Source: Hydractinia symbiolongicarpus (taxonomy: Eukaryota > Cnidaria > Hydrozoa > Anthoathecata > Hydractiniidae). From it: a stretch of 64,000 nucleotides of DNA. Below the pieces are notes generated by a model, which was not told where the DNA came from, did not search any database, and saw only the letters and a list, made by a program, of their open reading frames with translations. Positions 42,401 through 55,300 of this stretch are shown here, piece after piece. Location of the stretch: assembly GCF_029227915.1 (NCBI RefSeq), contig NC_079878.1, forward strand, positions 23,277,501 to 23,341,500, written 5' to 3'. Positions within the stretch are counted from its first letter, which is position 1; each line of letters begins with the position of its first letter. The position numbers and the translations under genes were made by a program.

Positions 42401-44085
42401 TGGATATTAAACATTCTAGAGCCTGAAAAATTGCCCATTCGGTTATATCGTGCCAATGTCCCCGCTGGATGATTTGGCACACATTTTACAAATATATATA
42501 CTGGTTGTTGACTTTTCCAACTTAGGTCGACAAAAATATTTAAATTTGCAGATGTCTCCGTAAGATTCATCTTACACATATTTTACAAATATATATATAC
42601 TGGTTGTGCAATTTTGCAACTTAAGTCGCCAACAATACTTAAACTTGCTAATGTCCCCGCAAGATGTATCTTACACACATTTTACAAATACATATATACT
42701 GGTTGTGCAATTGCGCAACCTATGTGGTCAAAAATGTTTAAATTTGCAAGTGTCCCCGTAAGATTCATCTTACACATATTTTACAAATATATATATATAC
42801 TGGTTGTGCAATTTTGCAACTTAAGTCGCCAACAATACTTAAACTTGCTAATGTCCCCGTAAGATGTATCTTACACACATTTCACAAATACATATATATT
42901 GGTTGTGGAATTTTGCAACCTAAGTGTTCAAAAATATTTATATTTGCAAATGTCCCCGTAAGGTTCGTCTTACACACATTCTACAATTATATATATATTG
43001 ATTATGAAATTTTCCAAATTAAGTGGACAAAACTATCTAAGCATCCTTATGTCCCCGAAAGATGCATTTTACACACATTTTACAAATATATATACTTGTT
43101 GTGGACTTTCCCAACTTAAGCCACCAAAAATAAGCAAACTTCCAAATGGTCCCGTTAGATGCATTTTATAACACATAAATAATACGGTAACTTCGGCCGA
43201 AACACAAAATATACACGAAATGTCACCGCGCAATATCTTCACCGTACGCAATGCTCCCGTGAAAGTCATTCTCCACACAAATTTTAAAGTTTACATGGAT
43301 ATTAAACATTCTAGAGCCTGAAAAATTGCCCATTCGGTTATATCGTGCCAATGTCCCCGCTGGATGATTTGGCACACATTTTACAAATATATATACTGGT
43401 TGTTGACTTTTCCAACTTAGGTCGACAAAAATATTTAAATTTGCAGATGTCTCCGTAAGATTCATCTTACACATATTTTACAAATATATATATACTGGTT
43501 GTGCAATTTTGCAACTTAAGTCGCCAACAATACTTAAACTGGCTAATGTCCCCGCAAGATGTATCTTACACACATTTTACAAATACATATATACTGGTTG
43601 TGCAATTGCGCAACCTATGTGGTCAAAAATGTTTAAATTTGCAAGTGTCCCCGTAAGATTCATCTTACACATATTTTACAAATATATATATATACTGGTT
43701 GTGCAATTTTGCAACTTAAGTCGCCAACAATACTTAAACTTGCTAATGTCCCCGTAAGATGTATCTTACACACATTTCATAAATACATATATATTGGTTG
43801 TGGAATTTTGCAACCTAAGTGTTCAAAAATATTTATATTTGCAAATGTCCCCGTAAGGTTCGTCTTACACACATTCTACAATTATATATATATTGATTGT
43901 GAAATTTTCCAAATTAAGTGGACAAAACTATCTAAGCATCCTTATGTCCCCGAAAGATGCATTTTACACACATTTTACAAATATATATACTTGTTGTGGA
44001 CTTTCCCAACTTAAGCCACCAAAAATAAGCAAACTTCCAAATGGTCCCGTTAGATGCATTTTGTAACACATACATAATACTGTAA
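39411..44085. repeat. Satellite array, left part, ~100-bp monomers with ~896-bp higher-order units
   Basis: Monomers of 99-101 bp each carry TGTCCCCGTAAGAT, an ACACATTTTACAAAT block and ACTGGTTGTGCAATT. From 39411 to about 40480 they are plain monomers, one with a 21-bp internal duplication near 39670. From about 40480 a marker GTAACTTCGGCCGAAACAC recurs at about 40499, 41396, 42292 and 43187, so nine-monomer units of 895-897 bp follow each other with high identity. Repeating open frames arise because some monomers are 99 bp. They are not genes. Confidence 0.95.
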
Positions 44086-44132
44086 TTACTGTGGAAAGTT
44101 TATCATTTCTTGAACATGATAGTTTAGTAGGC

Positions 44133-44164
44133 GACGTTTCGGGAGATCCTTCTCCCATCATCGG
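44133..44164 (-). ncRNA. Hammerhead-ribozyme-like motif (minus strand)
   Basis: Reads CCGATGA, a GGGAG/CTCCC stem, then GAAAC and GTC: the conserved core of a type I hammerhead with a minimal stem III, as found in Penelope-like element ends. U4 of the core is C here, which may weaken cleavage. Confidence 0.55.
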
Positions 44165-44300
44165 GCAAAGTAAAATGATGTTGCGCATGTATTTATATAA
44201 TTGCAGAGGATCGAAATTCATAAAAATTAACCAATCAGAAACGAGCTGATAATTACAGTTAATTACGGTAATTAACATTTTCGGACCTGGATGTAGGTAA

Positions 44301-45791
44301 CTACTTCTTCTGTAGGGCTGGTAACCAAATCTCAGGAAGTTGATACGAGATGCTGTTTATGTGTTTGTTACGTTCTACACTGTTGATGGTTTCTTTAATC
44401 TTCCTGGCCGTTGTTCTGGATTCTCTGTCAATGATTTTCTTCTCATCCCAATTAAACTGATGACTTCTGCTCCAGCTGTGGTCCGCAATTTCGTTTTTCT
44501 TCACATCTCCGTTTCTCACTGCGCGCATATGTTCTTGTACTCGTTGCTTAAACTTTCTTTTTGTTTCGCCTATATACACTGCATCACAATCTTTACACGG
44601 GATTTCGTAAACAACATTGTTTTGCTCTTCCAGGTTTATTTTGTCTTTTGGTTTAGACAAAGTGCTTCTTAGGGTGTCTTTAGAGGTAAGAATGCATTTG
44701 ATCTTGTGTTGCCTTAAAACTCGACGAAGGATCTCGCTGGTACCTGGTACGAAGGGTAGGAATGCTGATGCGATAAATTCCTCTGATGTTTCCTTGTTGT
44801 CTCCGTTGCATCTTCTCTTCATTTTATTTTCTACTTGCGTGATGACTTTATGACTGTATCCATTTGTGATTAGTGCATTTCTTACACGTTGAATTTCTAT
44901 TTTCCTCTCCTGTTTGTCACTGACTACACTGTTGGCACGATTCAGTAATGAAGATATGACACTTTTTTTGCAAGATTTCTGATGGTTTGATTCGAAGTTA
45001 AGGTACTGGTCAGTGTGTGTTGGTTTACGATACACTGAAACTGAAATGGAACCATTCTTGCGTTTGACCAAAGTGTCCAGGAAAGCGATACTTCCATCGT
45101 GTTCAAGCTCAACAGTGAATTTGATTTGTCGATGTAGGCCGTTGATGTGTTCATGGAACTCTTCTAGATGAGATCTTTTGATTATGGCGAATACGTCGTC
45201 AACAAATCTTTTCCAAACCTTTGGACGTCTGTCTGATGTGACTAATGCTGTTGTCTCGTGTGCTTGCATGTATATTTCTGCGACTACTGATGATGCAGGG
45301 CCTCCCATGGCAACTCCGTCTGTTTGAGTGTAGAAGTTCTTATTAAACAGATACCATGTTTTGGTTAGAACAAGTTCGACCAAACGCAGAAAATCCGGTA
45401 CTGGAATCTTTGTCTTTTCACCGAATGCAGCATCGTTTTCGATAATGTCTTTAATGATGTTTAAGGTGTCTTTTATGGGAACATTTGTGTAGAGTGATGT
45501 GACATCAAATGATACCATGCATTCGTCGTCTGCTATCTTTATTTCTCTGATGTATTCCGAAAATTGTTTTGAGTTTTTGCTGTGGTCACTTGCTGTGAAT
45601 TTGCTGAGGATGGAAGCAACAAATTTTGATAGGTTGTATAACGGTGTTCCAGTGCAGGAAACTATTGGTCGAATTGGATTTCCCTGTTTATGAATTTTGG
45701 GTAGTCCGTAAAATCGCGGTGGTGGTCCGTCACAAGGTTTCAGTCGGTAATACTGCTTATCGTCGATGTATTCTTTTCTCTTCAACTCCAT
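44301..45791 (-). CDS. Penelope-like reverse transcriptase with GIY-YIG endonuclease, 5'-truncated
   Basis: 496 residues. RT motifs include PPPRFYGLPKIHK, RPIVSCTGTP, SFDVTSLYTNVP, a DGVAMGGPASSVVAEIYM block, the catalytic FVDDV box and FLDTLVKRK. The C-terminus is a GIY-YIG nuclease (VYEIPCKDCDAVYIGETKRKF...). Together they prime reverse transcription at a nicked target in Penelope elements. The frame is intact, but full-length Penelope proteins are longer at the N-terminus and the first Met here lies inside the RT region, so this is an internal start. Upstream the coding sequence runs into a short repeat (GGGATCTTTCTTGA copies, 45825-45875) and the inverted terminal copy. Confidence 0.88.
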   Translation of the reverse strand: MELKRKEYIDDKQYYRLKPCDGPPPRFYGLPKIHKQGNPIRPIVSCTGTPLYNLSKFVASILSKFTASDHSKNSKQFSEYIREIKIADDECMVSFDVTSLYTNVPIKDTLNIIKDIIENDAAFGEKTKIPVPDFLRLVELVLTKTWYLFNKNFYTQTDGVAMGGPASSVVAEIYMQAHETTALVTSDRRPKVWKRFVDDVFAIIKRSHLEEFHEHINGLHRQIKFTVELEHDGSIAFLDTLVKRKNGSISVSVYRKPTHTDQYLNFESNHQKSCKKSVISSLLNRANSVVSDKQERKIEIQRVRNALITNGYSHKVITQVENKMKRRCNGDNKETSEEFIASAFLPFVPGTSEILRRVLRQHKIKCILTSKDTLRSTLSKPKDKINLEEQNNVVYEIPCKDCDAVYIGETKRKFKQRVQEHMRAVRNGDVKKNEIADHSWSRSHQFNWDEKKIIDRESRTTARKIKETINSVERNKHINSISYQLPEIWLPALQKK

Positions 45792-45876
45792 TAAGATGTT
45801 CCTCGCTTCTCGTTTGATGACTTCTGTGGGATCTTTCTTGAGGGATCTTTCTTGATCTGTGGGATCTTTCTTGAAG

Positions 45877-46296
45877 AAAAACGAAATTGCGGACCACAGC
45901 TGGAGCAGAAGTCATCAGTTTAATTGGGATGAGAAGAAAATCATTGACAGAGAATCCAGAACAACGGCCAGGAAGATTAAGGAAACCATCAACAGTGTAG
46001 AACGTAACAAACACATAAACAGCATCTCGTATCAACTTCCTGAGATTTGGTTACCAGCCCTACAGAAGAAGTAGTTACCTACATCCAGGTCCGAAAATGT
46101 TAATTACCGTAATTAACTGTAATTATCAGCTCGTTTCTGATTGGTTAATTTTTATGAATTTCGATCCTCTGCAATTATATAAATACATGCGCAACATCAT
46201 TTTACTTTGCCCGATGATGGGAGAAGGATCTCCCGAAACGTCGCCTACTAAACTATCATGTTCAAGAAATGATAAACTTTCCACAGTAATGTGAAT
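45877..46296 (+). repeat. Inverted copy of the element's 3' end
   Basis: Reverse-complement copy of 44092-44516. It includes the last 60-odd codons of the GIY-YIG ORF in plus orientation (ending QLPEIWLPALQKK) and the hammerhead-like motif. Confidence 0.9.
46212..46243 (+). ncRNA. Hammerhead-ribozyme-like motif (plus strand)
   Basis: Same core as the minus-strand copy at 44133-44164: CCGATGA, GGGAG-AAGGAT-CTCCC stem, GAAAC, GTC. Predicted cleavage would be after 46243. Confidence 0.55.
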
Positions 46297-46330
46297 ACTG
46301 AACAGACAAACCGGAATAATATCTTCAATA

Positions 46331-49300
46331 ATAATACTGTAACTTCGGCCGAAACACAAAATATACACGAAATGTCACCGCGCAATATCTTCACAGCACG
46401 CAATGCTCCCGTGAAAGTCATTCTCCACACAAATTTTAAAGTATACATGGATATTAAACATTCTAGAGCCTGAAAAATTGCCCATTCGGTTATATCGTGC
46501 CAATGTCCCCGCTGGATGATTTGGCACACATTTTACAAATATATATACTGGTTGTTGACTTTTCCAACTTAGGTCGACAAAAATATTTAAATTTGCAGAT
46601 GTCTCCGTAAGATTCATCTTACACATATTTTACAAATATATATATACTGGTTGTGCAATTTTGCAACTTAAGTCGCCAACAATACTTAAACTTGCTAATG
46701 TCCCCGTAAGATGTATCTTACACACATTTTACAAATACATATTTACTGGTTGTGCAATTGCGCAACCTATGTGGTCAAAAATGTTTAAATTTGCAAGTGT
46801 CCCCGTAAGATTCATCTTACACATATTTTACAAATATATATATATACTGGTTGTGCAATTTTGCAACTTAAGTCGACAACAATACTTAAACTTGCTAATG
46901 TCCCCGCAAGATGTATCTTACACACATTTCACAAATACATATATACGGGTTGTGCAATTGCGCAACCTATGTGGTCAAAAATGTTTAAATTTGCAAGTAT
47001 CCCCGTAAGATTCATCTTACACATATTTTACAAATATATATATATACTGGTTGTGCAATTTTGCAACTTAAGTCGCCAACAATACTTAAACTTGCTAATG
47101 TCCCCGTAAGATGTATCTTACACACATTTCACAAATACATATATATTGGTTGTGGAATTTTGCAACCTAAGTGTTCAAAAATATTTATATTTGCAAATGT
47201 CCCCGTAAGGTTCGTCTTACACACATTCTACAATTATATATATATTAATTGTGAAATTTTCCAAATTAAGTGGACAAAACTATCTAAGCATCCTTATGTC
47301 CCCGAAAGATGCATTTTACACACATTTTACAAATATATATACTTGTTGTGGACTTTCCCAACTTAAGCCACCAAAAATAAGCAAACTTCCAAATTGTCCC
47401 GTTAGATGCATTTTATAACACATACATAATACGGTAACTTCGGCCGAAACACAAAATATACACGAAATGTCACCGCGCAATATCTTCACAGTACGCAATG
47501 CTCCCGTGAAAGTCATTCTCCACACAAATTTTAAAGTATACATGGATATTAAACATTCTAGAGCCTGAAAAATTGCCCATTCGGTTATATCGTGCCAATG
47601 TCCCCGTAAGGTTCGTCTTACACACATTCTACAATTATATATATATTGATTGTGAAATTTTCCAAATTAAGTGGACAAAACTATCTAAGCATCCTTATGT
47701 CCCCGAAAGATGCATTTTACACACATTTTACAAATATATATACTTGTTGTGGACTTTCCAAACTTAAGCCACCAAAAATAAGCAAACTTCCAAATGTTCC
47801 CGTTAGATGCATTTTATAACACATACATAATACGGTAACTTCGGCCGAAACACAAAATATACACGCAATGTCACCACGCAATATCTTCACAGTACGCAAT
47901 GCTCCCGTGAGAGTCATTCTCCACACAAATTTTAAAGTACATATGGATATTAAACATTCTAGAGCCTGAAAAGTTGCCCATTTGGTTATATCGTGCCAAT
48001 GTCCCCGCTAGATGATTTGGCACACATTTTACAAATATATATACTGGCCGTTGACTCTTCCAACTTAGGTCGACAAACATATTTAAATTTGGAAATGTCC
48101 CCGTAAGATTCATCTTACACATTTATACAAATGTATATATACTGGTTGTGGAGTTTTGCAACATAGGTCAACAAAAATATTTAAATTTGCAAATGTCCCC
48201 GCAAGATTCATCTTACACATATTTCACAAATACATATATATATATTGGTTATGGAATTTTGCAACCTAAGTGGTCAAAAGTTTTTAAATTTCCAATTGTC
48301 CCCGTAAGATTCCTCCTACACATGTTTTACAAATATGTATATATACTGGTTGTGCAATTGTGCAACTTAAGTCGACAACAATACTTAAACTTGCTAATGT
48401 CCCCGTAAGATGCTTACACACATTTTACAAGTACATATATATTGGCTTTGGATTTTTGCAACGTAAGTGGTCAAAAATATTTATATTTGCAAATGTCCCC
48501 GTAAGGTTCGTCTTACACACATTCTACAATTATATATATATTGATTGTGAAAATTTCCAAATTAAGTGGACAAAACTATCTAAGCATCCTTATGTCCCCG
48601 AAAGATGCATTTTACACACATTTTACAAATATATATACTTGTTGTGGACTTTCCCAACTTAAGCCACCAACAATAAGCAAACTTCCAAATGTTCCCATTA
48701 GATGCATTTTATAACACATACATAATACGGTAACTTCGGCCGAAACACAAAACATACACGCAATGTCACCGCGCAATATCTTCACAGTACGCAATGCTCC
48801 CGTGAGAGTCATTCTCACACAAATTTTAAAGTATACATGGATATTAAACATTCTAGAGCCTGAAAAATTGCCCATTCGGTTATATCGTGCCAATGTCCCC
48901 GCTAGATGATTTGGCACACATTTTACAAATATATATACTGGTTGTTGACTTTTCCAACTTAGGTCGACAAAAATATTTAAACTTGCAAATGTCCCCGTAA
49001 GATTCCTCTTACACATGTTTTACAAATATGTATATATACTGGTTGTGCAATTGTGCAACTTAAGTCGACAACAATACTTAAACTTGCTAATGTCCCCGTA
49101 AGATGTATCTTACACACATTTCACAAATACATATATATATTGGCTGTGGAATTTTGCAACCTAAGTGGTCAAAAGTGTTTAAATTTGCAAATGTCCCCGT
49201 AAGATTCCTCTTACACATATTTTACAAATATGTATATATACTGGTTGTGCAATTGTGTAGCTTAAGTTGACAACAATACTTAAACTTGCTAATGTCCCCG

Positions 49301-52300
49301 TAAGATGTATCTTACACACATTTTACAAGTACATATATATTGGCTGTGGATTTTTGCAACGTAAGTGGTCAAAAATATTTATATTTGCAAATGTCCCCGT
49401 AAGGTTCGTTTTACACACATTCTACAATTATATATATATTGATTGTGAAAATTTCCAAATTAAGTGGACAAAACTATCTAAGCATCCTTATGTCCCCGAA
49501 AGATGCATTTTACACACATTTTACAAATATATATACTTGTTGTGGACTTTCCAAACTTAAGCCACCAAAAATAAGCAAACTTCCAAATGTTCCCGTTAGA
49601 TGCATTTTATAACACATACATAATACGGTAACTTCGGCCGAAACACAAAATATACACGCAATGTCACCACGCAATATCTTCACAGTACGCAATGCTCCCG
49701 TGAGAGTCATTCTCCACACAAATTTTAAAGTATATATGGATATTAAACATTCTAGAGCCTGAAAAGTTGCCCATTCGGTTATATCGTGCCAATGTCCCCG
49801 CTAGATGATTTGGCACACATTTTACAAATATATATACTGGCCGTTGACTCTTCCAACTTAGGTCGACAAACATATTTAAATTTGAAAATGTCCCCGTAAG
49901 ATTCATCTTACACATATTTTACAAATATATATATACTGGTTGTGGAGTTTTGCAACCTAGGTCAACAAAAATATTTAAATTTGCAAATGTCCCCGTAAGA
50001 TTCATCTTACACATATTTCACAAATACATATATATATTGGTTATGGAATTTTGCAACCTAAGTGGTCAAAAGTATTTAAATTTGCAATTGTCCCCGTAAG
50101 ATTCCTCTTACACATGTTTTACAAATATGTATATATACTGGTTGTGCAATTGTGCAACTTAAGTCGACAACAATACTTGAACTTGCTAATGTCCCCGTAA
50201 GATGTATCTTACACACATTTTACAAGTACATATATATTGGCTGTGGATTTTTGCAACGTAAGTGGTCAAAAATATTTATATTTGCAAATGTCCCCGTAAG
50301 GTTCGTCTTACACAAATTCTACAATTATATATATATTGATTGTGAAAATTTCCAAATTAAGTGGACAAAACTATCTAAGCATCCTTATGTCCCCGAAAGA
50401 TGCAATTTACACACATTTTACAAATATATATACTTGTTGTGGACTTTCCCAACTTAAGCCACCAACAATAAGCAAACTTCCAAATGTTCCCATTAGATGC
50501 ATTTTATAACACATACATAATACGGTAACTTCGGCCGAAACACAAAACATACACGCAATGTCACCGCGCAATATCTTCACAGTACGCAATGCTTCTGTGA
50601 GAGTCATTCTCACACAAATTTTAAAGTATACATGGATATTAAACATTCTAGAGCCTGAAAAATTGCCCATTCGGTTATATCGTGCCAATGTCCCCGCTAG
50701 ATGATTTGGCACACATTTTACAAATATATATACTGGTTGTTGACTTTTCCAACTTAGGTCGACAAAAATATTTAAACTTGCAAATGTCCCCGTAACATTC
50801 ATCTTACACACATTTTACAAATACATATATACTGGTTGTGCAATTGTGCAACCTAAGTGGTCAAAAATGTTTAAATTTGCAAATGTACCCGTAAGATTCA
50901 TCTTACACATATTGTACAAATATATATATATACTGGTTCTGCAATTGTGCAACTTAAGTCGACAACAATACTTAAACTTGCTAATGTCCCCGTAAGATGT
51001 ATCTTACACACATTTCACAAATACATATATATTTTGGCTGTGGAATTTTGCAACCTAAGTGGTCAAAAGTGTTTAAATTTGCAAATGTCCCCGTAAGATT
51101 CCTCTTACACATATTTTACAAATATGTATATATACTGGTTGTGCAATTGTGTAGCTTAAGTTGACAACAATACTTAAACTTGCTAATGTCCCCGTAAGAT
51201 GTATCTTACACACATTTTACAAGTACATATATATTGGCTGTGGATTTTTGCAACGTAAGTGGTCAAAAATATTTATATTTGCAAATGTCCCCGTAAGGTT
51301 CGTTTTACACACATTCTACAATTATATATATATTGATTGTGAAAATTTCCAAATTAAGTGGACAAAACTATCTAAGCATCCTTATGTCCCCGAAAGATGC
51401 ATTTTACACACATTTTACAAATATATATACTTGTTGTGGACTTTCCCAACTTAAGCCACCAACAATAAGCAAACTTCCAAATGTTCCCATTAGATGCATT
51501 TTATAACACATACATAATACGGTAACTTCGGCCGAAACACAAAACATACACGCAATGTCACCGCGCAATATCTTCACAGTACGCAATGCTCCCGTGAGAG
51601 TCATTCTCACACAAATTTTAAAGTATACATGGATATTAAACATTCTAGAGCCTGAAAAATTGTCCATTCGGTTATATCGTGCCAATGTCCCCGCTAGATG
51701 ATTTGGCACACATTTTACAAATATATATACTGGTTGTTGACTTTTCCAACTTAGGTCGACAAAAATATTTAAACTTGCAAATGTCCCCGTAAGATTCATC
51801 TTACACATATTTTACAAATATATATATATACTGGTTGTGCAATTTTGCAACTTAAGTCGCCAGCAATACTTAAACTTGCTAATCTCCCCGCAAGATGTAT
51901 CTTACACACATTTTACAAATACATATATAATGGTTGTGCAATTGTGCAACCTAAGTGGTCAAAAATGTTTAAATTTTCAAATGTACCCGTAAGATTCATC
52001 TTACACATATTTTACAAATATATATATATACTGGTTCTGCAATTGTGCAACTTAAGTCGACAACAATACTTAAACTTGCTAATGTCCCCGTAAGATGTAT
52101 CTTACACACATTTCACAAATACATATATATATTGGCTGTGGAATTTTGCAACCTAAGTGGTCAAAAGTGTTTAAATTTGCAAATGTCCCCGTAAGATTCC
52201 TCTTACACATATTTTACAAATATGTATATATACTGGTTGTGCAATTGTGTAGCTTAAGTTGACAACAATACTTAAACTTGCTAATGTCCCCGTAAGATGT

Positions 52301-55300
52301 ATCTTACACACATTTTACAAGTACATATATATTGGCTGTGGATTTTTGCAACGTAAGTGGTCAAAAATATTTATATTTGCAAATGTCCCCGTACGGTTCG
52401 TTTTACACACATTCTACAATTATATATATATTGATTGTGAAAATTTCCAAATTAAGTGGACAAAACTATCTAAGCATCCTTATGTCCCCGAAAGATGCAT
52501 TTTACACACATTTTACAAATATATATACTTGTTGTGGACTTTCCAAACTTAAGCCACCAAAAATAAGCAAACTTCCAAATGTTCCCGTTAGATGCATTTT
52601 ATAACACATACATAATACGGTAACTTCGGCCGAAACACAAAATATACACGCAATGTGACCACGCAATATCTTCACAGTACGCAATGCTCCCGTGAGAGTC
52701 ATTCTCCACACAAATTTTAAAGTATATATGGATATTAAACATTCTAGAGCCTGAAAAGTTGCCCATTCGGTTATATCGTGCCAATGTCCCCGCTAGATGA
52801 TTTGGCACACATTTTACAAATATATATACTGGCCGTTGACTCTTCCAACTTAGGTCGACAAACATATTTAAATTTGGAAATGTCCCCGTAAGATTCATCT
52901 TACACATATTTTACAAATATATATATACTGGTTGTGGAGTTTTGCAACCTAGGTCAACAAAAATATTTAAATTTGCAAATGTCCCCGTAAGATTCATCTT
53001 ACACATATTTCACAAATACATATATATATTGGTTATGGAATTTTGCAACCTAAGTGGTCAAAAGTATTTAAATTTGCAATTGTCCCCGTAAGATTCCTCT
53101 TACACATGTTTTACAAATATGTATATATACTGGTTGTGCAATTGTGCAACTTAAGTCGACAACAATACTTAAACTTGCTAATGTCCCCGTAAGATGTATC
53201 TTACACACATTTTACAAGTACATATATATTGGCTGTGGATTTTTGCAACGTAAGTGGTCAAAAATATTTATATTTGCAAATGTCCCCGTAAGGTTCGTCT
53301 TACACACATTCTACAATTATATATATATTGATTGTGAAAAATTCCAAATTAAGTGGACAAAACTATATAAGCATCCTTGTGTCCCCGAAAGATGCAATTT
53401 ACACACATTTTACAAATATATATACTTGTTGTGGACTTTCCCAACTTAAGCCACCAACAATAAGCAAACTTCCAAATGTTCCCATTAGATGCATTTTATA
53501 ACACATACATAATACGGTAACTTCGGCCGAAACACAAAACATACACGCAATGTCACCGCGCAATATCTTCACAGTACGCAATGCTTCTGTGAGAGTCATT
53601 CTCACACAAATTTTAAAGTATACATGGATATTAAACATTCTAGAGCCTGAAAAATTGCCCATTCGGTTATATCGTGCCAATGTCCCCGCTAGATGATTTG
53701 GCACACATTTTACAAATATATATACTGGTTGTTGACTTTTCCAACTTAGGTCGACAAAAATATTTAAACTTGCAAATGTCCCCGTAAGATTCATCTTACA
53801 CATATTTTACAAATATATATATACTGGTTGTGCAATTTTGCAACTTAAGTCGCCAGCAATACTTAAACTTGCTAATGTCCCCGCAAGATGTATCTTACAC
53901 ACATTTTACAAATACATATATACTGGTTGTGCAATTGTGCAACCTAAGTGGTCAAAAATGTTTAAATTTGCAAATGTACCCGTAAGATTCATCTTACACA
54001 TATTTTACAAATATGTATATATACTGGTTGTGCAATTGTGTAGCTTAAGTTGACAACAATACTTAAACTTGCTAATGTCCCCGTAAGATTTATCTTACAC
54101 ACATTTTACAAGTACATATATATTGGCTGTGGATTTTTGCAACGTAAGTGGTCAAAAATATTTATATTTGCAAATGTCCCCGTAAGGTTCGTTTTACACA
54201 CATTCTACAATTATATATATATTGATTGTGAAAATTTCCAAATTAAGTGGACAAAACTATCTAAGCATCCTTATGTCCCCGAAAGATGCATTTTACACAC
54301 ATTTTACAAATATATATACTTGTTGTGGACTTTCCCAACTTAAGCCACTAACAATAAGCAAACTTCCAAATGTTCCCATTAGATGCATTTTATAACACAT
54401 ACATAATACGGTAACTTCGGCCGAAACACAAAACATACACGCAATGTCACCGCGCAATATCTTCACAGTACGCAATGCTCCCGTGAGAGTCATTTTCACA
54501 CAAATTTTAAAGTATACATGGATATTAAACATTCTAGAGCCTGAAAAATTGCCCATTCGGTTATATCGTGCCAATGTCCCCGCTAGATGATTTGGCACAC
54601 ATTTTACAAATATATATACTGGTTGTTGACTTTTCCAACTTAGGTCGACAAAAATATTTAAACTTGCAAATGTCCCCGTAAGATTCATCTTACACATATT
54701 TTACAAATATATATATACTGGTTGTGCAATTTTGCAACTTAAGTCGCCAGCAATACTTAAACTTGCTAATCTCCCCGCAAGATGTATCTTACACACATTT
54801 TACAAATACATATATAATAGTTGTGCAATTGTGCAACCTAAGTGGTCAAAAATGTTTAAATTTTCAAATGTACCCGTAAGATTCATCTTACACATATTTT
54901 ACAAATATATATATATATACTGGTTCTGCAATTTTGCAACTTAAGTCGACAACAATACTTAAACTTGCTAATGTCCCCGCAAGATGTATCTTACACACAT
55001 TTCACAAATACATATATACGGGTTGTGCAATTGCGCAACCTATGTGGTCAAAAATGTTTAAATTTGCAAGTGTCCCCGTAAGATTCATCTTACACATATT
55101 TTACAAATATATATATATACTGGTTGTGCAATTTTGCAACTTAAGTCGCCAACAATACTTAAACTTGCTAATGTCCCCGTAAGATGTATCTTACACACAT
55201 TTCACAAATACATATATATTGGTTGTGGAATTTTGCAACCTAAGTGTTCAAAAATATTTATATTTGCAAATGTCCCCGTAAGGTTCGTCTTACACACATT

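Larger units (their letters stand above)
44086..46330 (-). mobile_element. Penelope-like retroelement inserted in the satellite
   Basis: Flanked by a 12-bp direct repeat ATAATACTGTAA (44074-44085 and 46331-46342), a single-base variant of the satellite sequence at that point. The RT/endonuclease ORF lies on the minus strand. About 420 bp at the 3' end (44092-44516) is present again in inverted orientation at about 45877-46296, giving the element inverted terminal copies, a known Penelope arrangement. The 5' part of the coding region is missing. Confidence 0.85.
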
